Shown here one piece after another: positions 1 through 18,454 of a DNA stretch of 64,000 bases. The stretch's first letter is position 1, and the number at the start of each line of letters is the position of its first letter. Origin of the DNA: Enoplosus armatus (lineage: Eukaryota > Chordata > Actinopteri > Centrarchiformes > Enoplosidae); NCBI RefSeq assembly GCF_043641665.1, contig NC_092183.1:7163501-7227500 (forward strand), given 5' to 3'. Below the pieces are notes generated by a model. That model searched no databases. It had not been told where the DNA came from and saw nothing but the letters and a program-made list of their open reading frames with translations. A program made the translations under genes and the position numbers.

Positions 1-489
1 GTATACAGATATATATATATATCTGGGTCAAGGTTAAATTTAGGATTGGGGTTAGGTTTAAATTGGGCAGATGCAGCAAACTGTTGAACATAGACTTTCG
101 TTTTGTTAGTTTGTTTTACACTGGATTGTCCAAATAAAGCATTCCCAAAATTGGTTTTTCCACTACTAAATATGTCTCCCCATCAATTTCTGCCATTTTT
201 TCCAGCATTCATTTATTAATCCAAAATGCAGCAGCAGTGAGAGATGAGTAGTTTCAGTAAATGTGGAAACTTTCCTTTTCTGTATCCTGTTATCGGCTGT
301 TGTGATTAACAAACTCAAGTAGTGATTGAGATGTACAAGGAAAAAGGAGAGAGACAGAGTATAATGGGAAGAAATGCAGAGATGGGGAGGAGTGTGGCAC
401 CCTGAGTCTTGGTGACAGGCCGGGCCAGCTCAGAGGATGGAATGTTCCAGAGAAATATGCTGCCTATTCATGGAGGACAGGAAATAAAG

Positions 490-514
490 CTCTCTCTCTC
501 TCTCTCTCTCTCTC
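490..514. repeat. (TC)n microsatellite
   Basis: An uninterrupted CT dinucleotide run lies in a pyrimidine-rich stretch. A C homopolymer follows near 601-613. Confidence 0.9.
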
Positions 515-1599
515 CACCTCTCCTCCCTTCCCTTTCAGTCCTCACTCCTTCACCCTGAATTCAGCTGCCTGTCTTTTAACCTCTCTCTCTCTGTCTATGT
601 GCCCCCCCCCCCCCTCTTTCTCCTGGCCTTTGGGTATTTTTTTTCTGCCCATCTTCCTTCAGTTGAAATTAATTCCTTTTTTCCTTTTCATGCTTGGGGA
701 ACTCGCACAGCATGGTGGTGTTGCACCACTCAGACTGGTAGCAGCTGAATGTAGTCTAGCCTGCCATCTGGGCAGTGAAATCAAACATTTTAAAATCACT
801 TTCTTTGCTAAGTAGCTCACTAATACCTTACCAGGGTCCACTGTTACTATCTAACCAGCCAGCTGATATGCTGATAATTACTAACTAGCCAAAGTGGATG
901 GGGGAGAAGATTACGATGGCAGTTAAAGCTCATTTATATCCACATTTGTAGGAGGTGTGTGATCATTTTACAACAGCAGAATAGGTGGACAATGAGGAAA
1001 CAAAGCACAACTTTACAATGACCTTCAGGACCAGTGAAGCTTGCACACGTGCATGTTTATGAACACACGCATATAGAAAGAGGCTCATCCATTTTGGTAT
1101 GGGGGGGGGGCATTACAGGGTGAAGGGCAGAGAGAGGTCTGGCTAGGGTTAATCCTGAGATCAGTCCTACACAAAGCACACATACACACAGACACACAGG
1201 CTTGCAGTCGTTAAGCAGCAGTTAATAATGAGAAGCTTTGGTACCACAAGAGTAGTTACTCGTACAGTTACACGTTTGAGTTGTAGGCAGGGCTGTGCAC
1301 TCTCTATACTTGCGGCTACAAACATTAATCAGAATCTACATAGGCAACTAGAAAGAAGCAACCTAAATGAGACATGTCTTCTCTTTGTATGAAAGCTGCC
1401 AATGTATCAAGCAAGCAAAAACCTTTCAATGTTGACATGCCTATCTGCGTGAAAATATAATACTGACTCTGTGATTTAGAAAACAACCAATCCAAGCAGC
1501 ACATAAAACTACAATTTATAGGCTCACTTGTTATATCTTTGTCTTCCAAAATGCACCATCAGGGGCCATAATGCTCTTGAGGAAAGGCTTGAGGAAAGG

Positions 1600-1860
1600 A
1601 ATCAGCAAAGTTATTACAATATCCTGAGGGGCACATGAATGTCTGTATCATATTTCATGGCAATCCATCCAATAGTTGTTGAGACATTTCTTGCAAAAAT
1701 TACAAATGCCAACCACTATGGAGGAAAATTCAGGTCATCACCAAAGTTACTAGGATACATCATCTGGGAACCATAGATATTTTCACGGGAATCCATCCAA
1801 TAGTAGACCAAAGTGGTGGACCGACCAACATCCCATACCATGAATGGATGAATCAGCTCT
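1600..1860 (-). repeat. Interspersed repeat, same family as the one at 12.4-13.0 kb
   Basis: Phrases such as 'catggcaatccatccaatag' and 'accaaagtggtggaccgac' are reverse-complement relatives of the repeat inside a cenatac intron at about 12400-13040. The wording is familiar from percomorph interspersed repeats. I cannot assign the family without a library search. Confidence 0.5.
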
Positions 1861-2193
1861 AAAAAAAAAATAATAATGGTAAAACATAAATCTTGTTCAC
1901 CTTAATGATACACATGATGGTGCTAGATGAGTCTCACAAGTTAGCTTGTCACTGGACATTCAATCATACATGCAGTATATTGAGGCTAAATTGATATTGT
2001 GTAAAGGGTCAGTTCTTTAGCCCAACTGGTGACTACTTCTCAACTCTGTCATGACACGGACGATGTCCTCTGCTTGTTACCTTGGGCCACAAACAAAAGA
2101 GATCCTGCAAAGAGCTCAGATCACTGCAGTTTGGACAAAAAACTTCCGGCTCAGCAGTTCCCTGGCTCTGATGAGACACACAAGACCAGCCAG

Positions 2194-2194
<1 letters not shown>

Positions 2195-2224
<30 letters not shown>
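2195..2224. repeat. (CA)n microsatellite
   Basis: A pure CA run of about 15 units. It creates artefactual Thr-His open frames on both strands. Confidence 0.9.
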
Positions 2225-2228
<4 letters not shown>

Positions 2229-2377
2229 TTTATATAGTACCAGTTTACAAATAAAGACACAGATATGCCCTAATGATAACCAGAGGCTTAAGGGCCCCAT
2301 TTCTTTCCGTAGCTCTACCGTGTGATTAGCACTCACTTCACTTCTGCTTTAACTGTGGAAAACAAACAAACAAACAA

Positions 2378-2379
<2 letters not shown>

Positions 2380-2424
<45 letters not shown>
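2380..2424. repeat. (CA)n microsatellite preceded by (AAAC)n
   Basis: About 22 CA units follow a short CAAA/AAAC repeat (about 2361-2379). Confidence 0.9.
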
Positions 2425-2425
<1 letters not shown>

Positions 2426-3566
2426 CCCTCTACTCCTTGAAGTTGTTTCTATGTACCACAGCTTTAAAGCTCCTCGGGAGGACATGAGATGTACTAATGC
2501 TTTCAGGCCTGCAGGAAATACACAATTGTGGGTGTTCTTTTAATATGAGGAAAAACATGAGTGTCAACTGACTGTTTCAAGTGAACCCAGCATACTTCAA
2601 GTTCAGGTATACACACTGCCAACATCCACTCAAAAAATCTTCCTACCTTCCTAGTTTGGTTCACAACCTCAAGGTCATTACTGTTTTGTTTGTTTTATAT
2701 AAATCCCAACACATAAATCCAGTATATAAAATAATATTATCAATGGATTTCCAATAATGAGAATCACAGTTTTCCAAAGGGGAACATTTTGTCATTCTGT
2801 ATATAAGTCAGTTTAAGTGACAAATGATGCATGCAAAGGCCCAGGCCTGTCATACATACTCCACAAGATGGAGAGATGGGAATTAAAGCAGCACAGAGAG
2901 ACGGAGGGCTTTGATGCTACGCGAGGGGAACAAGACAAATGATAACGTACTGGAGAGTAATGGACAGAGTGAACAAGACAAGGACGAAAGGGAGAGGGGA
3001 GGAGAGTGAACAGGTCTTAGCTTGATAAGCTCTGTGTTGACCTATATAATGCACAGAGATACATCTGCCTTTCTACATCAACTCATTGATTCTGGGGCAT
3101 GTATGGAAACCAACAGAGTAAATGGTTCATGAGGCCACATACATAGAATTATATTTAGCCTGTGTATGTGGCTGCTAAGTAATACATTAGGATCAAGTAT
3201 GAAACTCAACGCACTTGTGAGGCTTCCAGCACTGGATTTTAGACATCTTCGTTAAATAAATAACTCCCAAGAGGTTGTTCTTTATCTATACTCATATTTA
3301 ATCATGAGTATAAAGGCCCCGCAACAACTTATTACCAAAATACACATTTTAAACTAGTTTAGAGTGGCTTGCATAAATAAAACCAAAACAGCAAAGAATA
3401 TCAGTCCAGAATTGATGTCGCAAACAATACTGCATGGCCAGCTGTGGTAAATTGCCTTGGTGCAATCTACCCACTGTATAATCTTCCACTATTCACCTAG
3501 GTGAGCAGACTGCTATAAATGGAGCCACCAAACACCCTAAACAAAGACGGAGCACTACGACTGCAG

Positions 3567-3790
3567 AGTGAGTATGACTGCATACACTTGTGCCTAATGT
3601 GTATGTCAATGCCATCATGGCCTGCTCGTCAGGACAATGACAGGCAGTGCATTGCAGCTGAGCATAATAACACTGTAATAACTGACTCTACTCTAATAGA
3701 TGTTTTATATATACTGCAACAAGGGGTCAGTTTAGTACAAACATCAATCCTCCCTTCAATGAATGATGCAATGTAACGCCTAAGTGCAAT
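3567..3790. repeat. Dispersed direct repeat, copy 1
   Basis: This roughly 220-bp stretch recurs in the same orientation at 5763-5975 with high identity by eye. Shared blocks include the segment around 'gcctgctcgtcaggacaatg' and the segment ending 'gaatgatgcaatg'. No coding potential or terminal inverted repeats are evident. It is either a dispersed repeat or a local duplication. Confidence 0.75.
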
Positions 3791-5637
3791 CAAATTGAGA
3801 TCAAATTCTAGATTGTCTCTCAAAAGGTGAGATGCTTGTTATCAATGAAACATTCCACTCACTGCCATATAAATAGGTTAATCTATTTACCACAGTCAGT
3901 CAATGCTAGGAGAACACAGTTACAAACACATGGGCACTGCAGGTTTGTATGAGGACTAACTAGTTCCTGTTATTGACAGACTGTTAAGTGGACTAACTGA
4001 CCTTTAATGGTAAGCCTGAAGCCAGGTTTAGTTGTGTGCGTAAAGACCTGATGTGACAGAGTGAGGGTTTCAAGGTTAAAGTGAGAAAGAAAAAGCTTTG
4101 AAAACACACTTTATAAGTGAGATTCTTATAATAACTTTATCTCCTTAAAAATGTCTTCACCCTGGAGGCTTTCTCTTATGTGTCTTTAGTGTGAGGACAT
4201 TTGGACGAAAATAATTAAGACGAAAATACAAGCAAAAACACACAGAGTTTATGTTGCCCTCTGACCTGTCCTCTTGTTAGTTTTATCAGTCAACACTGGT
4301 TCTTGGTGATGGTTTAAGACTATGTATTAAAAAACAGTGATAGTCATATTCATGCTTGCGCAACTACATTTGTGAGGACCTTCCCTTCTCTTACCCTTAA
4401 ATCTAACCCTTAATGACTAAATAGCTCTTTATTTAAGAGGTAATTTAGCTCTCACAAGCATGCAAGGACAATTTGTGCATGCACACACACTCTCTTACAC
4501 ACTAGAGATCAATATAGCCCCAGAGCAGTGTTGAGTACTGGTTCTAACCCACATAATCATCTGTAATCTCTGACATCAAATCCTGCAGAGACACATTGGA
4601 GGGCTGACAACAAGCCTTCATCAGCTCAAAGCATTTAATATCCACCCCCACTTTCCACACACACACACACATACAAAGCGCTGCCAGGTTCAGAGGCTAA
4701 AAAGGAGAATTGCAACCATGAACCATAACCACTCAGTCTGATAGCTATAAGAGGTACGGTAGGTATATTCCATTTGTTCAAACATAGGTTGGGAGCACAG
4801 AGGATTACAAAATGAATGGTAACCCTTAACTTGGAACCCTTAATATCACAGATTGTCAAATGAACTACTCATGAATAAAACTATATACTGTAGCTGAACA
4901 GCATTTAAGGTAAGGCTTGCACGCCAATGTTTGACAGAGGCTGTAACGTTGCTAGTCCGGGCCTAATCTATTCAGACAGAATCAGGAGAAACTGGGCTCA
5001 ATTACATGCCTCACGTTAGCATCATGTTGACCATAATGTACTCATCCTCTAGCCTAACTAGGTACTGATGGCTCCATATATTACCATGAGAAAACACACG
5101 GCTACTCATGTCAACACTCTTGCTTAACTCAATGTACTTGGCTGGACAGTAAGCCAAGAAGCATACAGTATGTTTCTCTGAGGTTGAACATATTGATAGG
5201 TTTACACTTTGAAGTAAGCAAACAGACCAGTCATAACTAGGGAGTCCTGGTATTTTCCTTCCAAGCTATAAATGTCCCACACGCATCCTTGCTGAGTTTT
5301 TGATCCCTCCCTCCCTTCCTTTTCTTTTGATGTGAGAGGATTTTTTTATGTTTCTTTGTCCCACCTGAACAGACTGAATTAATTTCCTAGTGTGTTTAGC
5401 ATTTGGGAACTTGAGTCAAAGAGTGATTGTACACGGGACAAGCCCAGACCCAGGACCCAGGCCTGCTGAACAACACGCACCTCGCCTTCAGGGTTGGTTA
5501 CAGAATAGATCTGCATGACGTCACACTCAGCTGAGGACAAAGCCCACTGGTTTCTCCCAGACAGAGAAGTGGGGGGTGGCTGTCAGAGCAACGCAAGGAC
5601 AAGAAAGAGAGAGAGAGAAAAAAATAAATAAAATAAA

Positions 5638-5639
<2 letters not shown>

Positions 5640-5680
<41 letters not shown>

Positions 5681-5687
5681 TGTGTGC
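5640..5687. repeat. (TG)n microsatellite
   Basis: About 20 TG units with one interruption near the 3' end, preceded by an A-rich stretch. Confidence 0.9.
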
Positions 5688-5762
5688 AGAAATCTTCCAT
5701 TTACATATATGTGAGACAGCTGGTGGATTCCCATATGCACATGTGCGGTATGTGTGATGTAG

Positions 5763-5975
5763 AGTGAGTACGACTGCGTACACTTGTGCCTAATGTGTAT
5801 GTCAATGCCATCATGGCCTGCTCGTCAGGACAATGGGAGGCAGTGCATTGCAGCTGAGCATAATAACACTGTAATAACTGACTCTACTCAAACACTTAAT
5901 ATACTGCAACAAGGGTTTAGTGGCAACATCAATCCTCCCTTCACTGAATGATGCAATGCAACTCCCAAGTGCAAT
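5763..5975. repeat. Dispersed direct repeat, copy 2
   Basis: Second copy of the repeat at 3567-3790, same orientation. It differs by scattered substitutions and a few short indels. Confidence 0.75.
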
Positions 5976-6583
5976 CCAAGGGAACAATACGCCCACTGCA
6001 CTCAGTGCTATCCTCTCTCCTGTAAGATTTACAGTGATCATCAACACTACACCCGCTGAGCTACAGTCATAATCTCACAGCTATATGCTAGTGCTGGTTG
6101 ATCCCTCGTTCTTGCACAGCCTATATATGCACAATGCCAGGAGGGCATGAGTATGCAGTTATGACAAATATTAAATATTTACACATGCATTTTGATGAGA
6201 CACGCACACACACATGCCGATGATGCTTATCATTACATTGAAATTTTGAATCACTTTGCTCCTAACCACCGCAGACTGCATGCACACACGCACACACATA
6301 AAGAAAGAGTGAGGAAGGCAGACAAAGCAGGGGAACGCCCCCTACACCCTGCAAGATACTGTCAGGTCATCAGCTGGTTTAGGCTGGATTCCAGTCATTC
6401 TTTGCTCAGATTCACAGATGAGTTAATTAACACAATGATGACTGTGAACATTTTGCTGAAATAATCTGGAAATGACTAAATAACCTGAACCATTGTACAA
6501 TTCCCATACATGGCTATCTTTAAAGTTCAAACAATGCAAGCGATTACGAGGTAGACAGCTAGCAAAATTTGAAGCCTACTCAC

Positions 6584-6955
6584 CTAATTGAAAAAAAAGG
6601 TGGACTCAGGAGGAATAACACAGCCTGGCAGCCAGAACTGACGCGTCCTTGTCGTCTGGGAGTTTGGCCTTTTTGTTATCTCTGTCGTGTTGACTGCTGC
6701 GTTGTCGGATTCCCAGGTAGCTAACGTTGTAGGGCGAAAATCGACTTCGAAGCTAAAAGCCGTTAGCCACCTTAGCTGGATGTCTGATGGGTAAAATAAT
6801 CGGACAGTTTCAGTCTCGTCCTCCCACTTTGTCTTGCCACATAGCTCGCTTGTTGGCTGACTACGTCCCTTCCTCTCTGTGCCTGTCTTTTTTGTGCTCG
6901 CAGCTGTTTTCGTTGTTTCAACCTTTGCCTGAAATTCCTCCTCTGTCCCTTTAAG
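6584..6955 (-). other. Candidate 5' non-coding first exon (minus strand)
   Basis: On the minus strand a strong splice donor, ATTAG|GTGAGTAGG, ends an exon at 6584. About 400 bp upstream lie a TATA-like tatatatta (6983-6990) and CCAAT boxes, so a transcript would start near 6955. A 147-codon frame runs through the exon and ends in TAG exactly at the donor. It shows no recognisable domain, so I read the exon as a 5' UTR. No downstream exon is recognised in 1-6580, so the gene is unidentified. Confidence 0.35.
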
Positions 6956-6979
6956 CGACAGCGTTTCCGGGGTTTGGTA

Positions 6980-7135
6980 GGTAATATATAGGAGGTGGGG
7001 CTTCACGGCCAGCTGAGCGCCTGTCATTTAAGCGATTGGCCGCTTCTATTTCGCTCAACCAATCAGCACTCAGGGATTACGCCTTCGGTAAAATATGCAG
7101 ATTTATTCACAATTCCCGCTCCGTGATTGGACTAT
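6980..7135. promoter_or_regulatory. CCAAT-box-rich promoter-like region
   Basis: Within about 150 bp there are three CCAAT boxes (minus at about 7034, plus at about 7060, minus at about 7126), a TATA-like run at 6983-6990 and a GC/KLF-like ggaggtgggg (6991-7000). CCAAT boxes on both strands could support divergent transcription. Which gene it serves is unknown. Confidence 0.4.
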
Positions 7136-8230
7136 GGATTAACTCAAGAAACGCCCAGTACACGTGCTTTTTTCTCCCCTCCCATTTTTTAGTGCCAGCT
7201 CTGGCTGTCAATAGACACTATAATATTTAACAGAAAACTACAACGAACCATGATCTGATATGAAAGCTAACAGTTTGTACAGTTATACAGCACTGACATC
7301 AACATATGGTAAACATGTTGTCGGTTTACTCGGTTAACTTCGCAGTCAAATGTACACATGGTAACCCCCTTCTTTTCTTCGGTTTGTACTGAATCAGCCA
7401 TGGCCATGTTGTCACATAGCTAAGAATAGATCAGCTACACGTTGTATCCCCATATTGCCTTGCAGTTGCACTGAGCTCCACGCCCATTTACCCAGAGCAC
7501 ACTGGGGCCTGATGATACTTTGCTGTGGAGAGGAGGATTGTACAGATAAAAGAAGGGCCTACTGAAAGCTCAGGGAGTGGAATATAGGATATTGCATTCT
7601 CTGCTCTTGGCCATTCATCCATCTCTGCGAGGTTGCTCCCCTTAGGTAATGCAATCTCTGCATATTTCACACTGTAATAGTCATTTCAAAATCACCTCTC
7701 AGTATTTGTTTTCATTAGATGTGTTATGCATTTTCACAAGGTCAAATCCATATACCTACCACAAATCAAGTTATTAAGTAGCAAGTAGCACCACAAAATT
7801 CCGCATTATTAAACCAATTCCTCAACATGGATGCATTTAAGAGAGCAACAGCAGTTAAGCACGCATGCAGACATAAGATAGATTTTCAGGAGGCAAATCA
7901 AGTTTTCATCATGGATTGTCTGTTTTCTGCCCACAATGTAGGCTCAAGTACACACAAGTATACTCAAAGACACTTGTGACAGATTCTTGGTTGTGTCCTC
8001 CCACACAGTGTCCATTTGTTTGAGACATCCCATTACCAGAATATTGCCAGTTGTTACCTCACCGTCTTTACTTTAGCTCCTGGAGAGCAGATATATCCCC
8101 AAAGAGTGTCAGTGTCCCTACACACCACTGAAAGCTTTACTCATAGACTCGAACTTCCTTTTTTCTATAATAAAGGATTATTAAACAGGTTGAACTTTCC
8201 ATTTTTCAAAAGCACTGAACCTAAAATGTT
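7136..8230. other. Intergenic stretch, nothing recognised
   Basis: Between the promoter-like region and the end of the cenatac 3' UTR. Open frames are short and unrelated to known domains. Confidence 0.5.
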
Positions 8231-8232
8231 GG

Positions 8233-8267
8233 TTTTATTGAAACAAAACATATGTGATACACTTTAT
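8233..8267 (-). terminator. Candidate cenatac poly(A) signals
   Basis: Read on the minus strand, AATAAA occurs at about 8233-8238 and again at about 8262-8267. Both lie about 0.8 kb beyond the cenatac stop codon (9062) with no nearer canonical signal noted. This would give a 3' UTR of about 0.8 kb. Confidence 0.45.
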
Positions 8268-9061
8268 TGAACAATTGGTTTTACTTATATCATCACATCT
8301 TATCTCAAAGTGACAAACATTTGCGTATGCAGCCTTTTCCTGTAATTCATCTCATAGCATGGTCTGAAAAGGGAAATGAAAGCTCATCATTTAGTGCACA
8401 GGCTCACTACAAAAAGACGTGTTTATTGTTGGAGGAAACACTGAGAACTGCTGCTCTCATTATGTATGTTACCGTTTAGGATTGTTATAAAAAATATTGA
8501 TAGATCAGAATTTGAGACAGAGAAAAAAAACAAACTTTTTTGCCTCATTAGGATAAATAAGGACATACATCCTTAAAAATGGATAATACAGGTGTTTACC
8601 ATGTTGTTATCTAAATGTTGGCTTCAACAGATTTCCTTCATGTCATCTCTTCTCTTTTCTTTTGGCACAACAGGTTCCTTTGTTAGCTGACAGGCTGGCG
8701 CCCCCTGGTGTTTACTCGCCTGTGACCAACAGTCATGGTGTCCTCAGAACTCAAAGAGCTGTAGTCAAACCACTAATTTGACGATCAGAATCCTCTACTT
8801 TCTTTGAGTACTTAAAAAATATATATACACTATATATATATATATATATACTACGTTAATATCTTTGCTGCAAACTTTCCCAATTATGTTATAAAGAAGG
8901 TTACATACAATTTCCTATATACACACCCTACGGTTTAGCTAACGGTAGTAGTCAGCTTGAGCATTTCAACCAAGTACAACTCCTCAAAAACATACTATAA
9001 AACATCATTCACATCTTGCAAACTATATACATCTCTACACTCAAATTCTTACACACCATAC

Positions 9062-14809
<5,748 letters not shown>

Positions 14810-15054
14810 TTTGACAGTGTGTAAGAACCAGAAAATATACTAAAGCTGAGTTGACGCAGGAGCTGAGCTAAAAACCAAACATTACGATTAATTGTTCGGT
14901 CTTCTTTTCCTTGTCCACCTACTAGTGTAAAAACGCAAGCCAACACACATTTAGCACCTAGTACTAGCAACCTCTTACAGGAAGTAATACCGTCTCTATT
15001 TGTTTCCCCTTGGAAACATGAGAACCATATACAGTCAATGATGAGAACCCACAC

Positions 15055-15130
15055 CAGTGGGTGGCGGTAATGCGTCATCTCGTTGTTTGCCAACCGCGAA
15101 AACACACCACGAAGAAGAAAAAGAGGCAGA
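15055..15130 (+). mobile_element. LINE 3' end (5'-truncated) upstream of zinc-finger exon 1
   Basis: The stretch has gtgggtggcggtaatgcg, then gtttgccaaccgcgaaaaca, then a GAAGAAGAA tail. The same 3' end closes the RNase H-type LINE relics at 31.05-31.59 kb and 38.6-39.09 kb. It lies in sense orientation about 75 bp before the ATG at 15206. Confidence 0.7.
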
Positions 15131-15205
15131 AGATGTAAACTGATGACTGTCTCGGCTGCTGGTATAGCCGTAAACTGAAGCACATCATCAGTTGCAAGAG
15201 CAACA

Positions 15206-16241
15206 ATGTCTTCAGTTGAGTATTTTAGAGAATTTGTCCACGAGCGACTAGCTGCTGCTGCTGCTGAGGAAATATTAGGAGTCTGTGAAAAAACTATCGT
15301 CGAGTACAAGGAAGAGGTCGCTCGTCACCGCAAACTGCTGGAACTCGTTTGGAAACCCGGAATAAAGTTACACAGGATAGGTGTGTAACCCCTTAACGTA
15401 AAGGATCCTGTGTGTGAGGTTGCACTTAAATGACGACATGTTAATGTTTAGCAGGTCTCTGTAACCAGGAGAAGAACCCCAGTCTGGACCAAGAGGACTC
15501 TCTCACAACTCTCAAGTAGCTGAAAGCCAAGATCAGAAAGGAGGCCAACATGGAGAGACAGGATCAACTACAAATACAGAACCAGAACCACAGAAGACAC
15601 ATCACAAAAGCAATAGTCACACTAACAGTGTATATAACCCGACCAAGATTCTCTGTAGCACTCACACAGCTAAAATGTGTTTAAAATGTGACACATGTGG
15701 GAAAGCTTTTAAATATAAGTCAAAATTGCAAAGACATCTGAGCGTCCATACAGGTGAGAAGAAATATTATTGCAACAGCTGTGGAAAAAGATTCAGTGAG
15801 ACATCAGCATTGAACGCTCATATAAGAATTCACACAGGTGAGAAACCATATTCTTGCAAAACATGTGGGAAAGGTTTCAGGTGGAGTAGTTGCTTAACAC
15901 TCCACATGAGAACTCACTCGGGTGAGAAACCATATACTTGTGAAACTTGTGGGAGAGATTTCAGATCTAGCAGTAACTTGAAAGGCCACATGAGAACTCA
16001 CACAGGTGAAGAGCTGTATCACTGCAGCACAGAGGTCTCGGGTGTAGTCAGACCCATACAGGTGACAAGTTGTATACTTGAAAAACGTGGAAGAAATTTC
16101 AGTTCAGTAAAAATGTGTATAACTTCACAGCTTTGCAATAGGTGCGTCTTTGAATGTTCATACATTACAGTGTGTTGGAGCAACAGCATTTCTCAGAACA
16201 ATCAGCCTTCTATATTATTGGGAATCTATGTTTCACAGTGA
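15206..16241 (+). pseudogene. C2H2 zinc-finger gene copy, frame broken between exon 1 and fingers
   Basis: Exon 1 (15206-15380) is intact: 58 codons, one extra Ala codon in a GCT run, donor GATAG|GTGTGT. Exon 2 is reduced. A plausible acceptor (gtttag|CAGG, exon from 15452) keeps the family frame through NQEKNPSLDQED. Then a deletion joins the acidic region to the SHNSQVAESQDQ region out of frame, and TAG follows at 15517-15519. The finger frame stays open from 15675 (ATG) to 16241 with four good fingers (LKCDTCGKAF to GHMRTHTGEE). A fifth finger has lost its second Cys, and unrelated sequence follows. It could still give a short finger-only protein from the internal ATG, but I favour a pseudogene. 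Its exon 1 is divergent to cenatac, about 400 bp away. Confidence 0.7.
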
Positions 16242-16696
16242 GTGCACAGTGGTGTGATGTGGATGACAGATTGTCGTGTGGATAAAAGCATTTGCCAAAT
16301 GTCATAAATGTTAATTTTTTAAGGACTAGTGTCGTGTAGTTTTTTGAAACAAGACTTAAAAACTGAAAATAGTATCACTTTTGTAAATGAAACAAATGTT
16401 ATCATCTAAACATTTTGTAATTCTTCATCACCTTTTACTCCAAAACATTTATCTGACAGCAAACAACAAAAGGTGAAACTGAGCTCAACACTGACCAGCT
16501 GCTACATAGAAATGTTACACGTTAAGACATCAGTAATTAAAATCAAATATTACATAATTACTTGGCACTGATAGGGGCCATTCTGTATGATGATTAATTT
16601 AACGTTTCATACTTTAAATATATTTTGCTGATAGTAGGCTACTTATGTTCTTTTACTTAACTAACAATTTTATTGTAAAATGTTGAAGCAGGAAAC

Positions 16697-17530
16697 TGAT
16701 ACCTGTTGATTCCAACTTGTGAGGAAAGTGGCCACAGTGAACCAGAACCAAGCAGTGACCTCCAGCTCCTCTCTATCAACTCTCATGTAGCTGAGAGCCA
16801 AGATCAGAAAGTAGGCAAGCATGGAGACTTAGGATCAACTAGAGATGCAGAACCAGAACCACAGAAGAGACATCACAAACCAAGATCAACCGATAACCAA
16901 CAGAGATCAGAAAGGAGGCATGCATGGAGACTCAAAACAAAATAATCAAGATCACAAGAGCAGAAGTCACAGTAACAATGTCTACAACCCTACCATGTCA
17001 AAGAATCGCCGTAATACTAACACAGGTCAAAAGTCTTTCAAATGTGACACGTGTGGAAAAGCTTTTAAGTATGAGTCCTACTAATATATACACCTGTGAT
17101 TCCACACATGAGAAGCCGTATTCCTGCAATACTTGAGGGAAAGATTTCAGAGTTAGCAGTATATTGAAAGTCCACATTAGAAAGCACACGGGAAAGCAGT
17201 CATACCTGTGCAAGACCTGCAGGAAAAGATTTGGTGACATTTCAGTATTGAAAATTCATATGACAATCCACACAGGAGGGAGAGCTTTCAGGTTCACTGG
17301 TGACTTAACAGTCCACATGAGAAGAGCCCACACGGGTGAGAAACCATATCACTGCAACACCTGTGGGAAAACATTCTGCGGAGCGTCTGGTTTGTCAAGG
17401 CATATAAAATTGCATACAAGCAAGTAGCCATGTATTTACAAAATATGTGGGAGACTAATCAGTTCTAGTGGTTTGTGGTCAAAACACACAAGAACTCACA
17501 GAACACCTGAGGATCAATAGACACAGGAGA
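16697..17530 (+). pseudogene. Degenerate zinc-finger exon 2, no exon 1
   Basis: The sequence begins in the acidic region (a match to the LTPTCEESGHSEPEP motif region) and lacks the exon-2 start and any exon 1 upstream. It carries an internal duplication of the 'agatcagaaaggaggca' stretch with a stop near 16943. A stop ends the first finger (TAA near 17083) and TGA interrupts the next (cttgaggg, near 17133). The last open block (17164-17427) still encodes two to three recognisable fingers. After the TAG at 17425-17427 an in-frame fossil finger continues (IYKICGR, then SGLWSKHTRTH). Confidence 0.8.
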
Positions 17531-17639
17531 AACCATAGAGCTGACACTCCTGTGGAGACGTGTTCACCTACTGAATGAAATACACTTTTTCAGTAGCTAC
17601 ATCTCTGTAACTGAATGTAAACTGTTTTCCATAAGGATG

Positions 17640-18050
17640 AGAGCTCAATATCTTAGTGTAAATGTTCTCTTTATATGACTGTTTTAGTTATATTTCTCCC
17701 AGAATGTTTCACTACCTCAAGTCGTATTTGATAGTTCTATATGAAGCCTCCAACACATCTTTGTAAGAAGTCAGATTTTACATTTGAGAATGACTGACGT
17801 CACTGTGTTATATTACCATATTAGAAGTTCTATTGCTATTTTTGTACACTACCTCACTGACCAAATTTGGCATTCATGCTTAATAAATTACATAGATAAT
17901 CAATTGATTATCAAAAGAGTTGATGGTTAATGCCAGTTAAAGAATAAAAAGCCAACATTTATAAATAGAACAAACCCTATCTCATTTCCACTTTTGGAAC
18001 TTAGCAGTGTAAGCTCAGGTTGCATTGACATTTTGTCACGGGTCCGGATT
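17640..18050. other. Intergenic, A+T-rich, duplicated 3'-flank sequence
   Basis: It includes the shared 3'-flank phrase 'ttctatatgaagcctccaac' found after other cluster members. No gene is seen. Confidence 0.5.
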
Positions 18051-18059
18051 AAATTGCAT

Positions 18060-18454
18060 TTTGCAAGTATACAGCTTTTCATCTGTATGCATTCTTATGT
18101 GCCTTTTTAAGTCTGGCATCCGACAGAATCTTTTCTATATGTTGAGCAAGAACCGCCTACTCTGTGTGCGTTCTCATATGCCTCATTTCTGATCTTGGCT
18201 ATCAGCTAGATGAGAGATGTGAGAGAAGAGCTGGAGGTCACTTTCCTCATGAGTAGGAGTCAACATAAAGGTATCAGTCTCCTGCTTCAGTACAAGCTGC
18301 TCTCCCTCCTGACTGGTGCAGAGTTCCTCCTGCTCCTCTTTCATCTGTGGAGGCTCTGGGTCCTCTTGGTCCAGACTGGAGTTCCTCTCCTGAATACAGA
18401 GCTGCTGGTCAGCGAGAACCTCCTCCTCCTTACAGACATGTTGCTGTGGGAGCT
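18060..18454 (-). pseudogene. Truncated zinc-finger exon 2 fragment (minus)
   Basis: Exon 2 starts correctly at 18454 after ctccag and is open through the acidic region (ELPQQHVCKEEEVL, PPQMKEEQEELC). It ends with TGA at 18183, just after the SHLADSQDQK motif. The remaining 120 bp are degenerate finger sequence. The matching intron start is recognisable to about 18590, but no exon 1 lies beyond it. It is head-to-head with the complete gene starting at 18962. Confidence 0.85.

Larger units (their letters stand above)
1..6560. other. Non-coding region with microsatellites and dispersed repeats
   Basis: No open frame here reads like a conserved protein. The longer ORFs come from (CA)n, (TC)n or low-complexity runs. 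The region holds several microsatellites, a pair of about 215-bp direct repeats (about 3567-3790 and 5763-5975) and one interspersed repeat near 1600-1860. If the candidate minus-strand first exon near 6.6-6.95 kb is real, this stretch would be its first intron; that is inference. Confidence 0.5.

Noticed and set aside
6584..7027. 147-codon frame as a protein-coding gene
   Set aside because: No recognisable domain; the stop coincides with a splice donor and the frame overlaps the TATA and promoter region. It fits a 5' UTR exon better.
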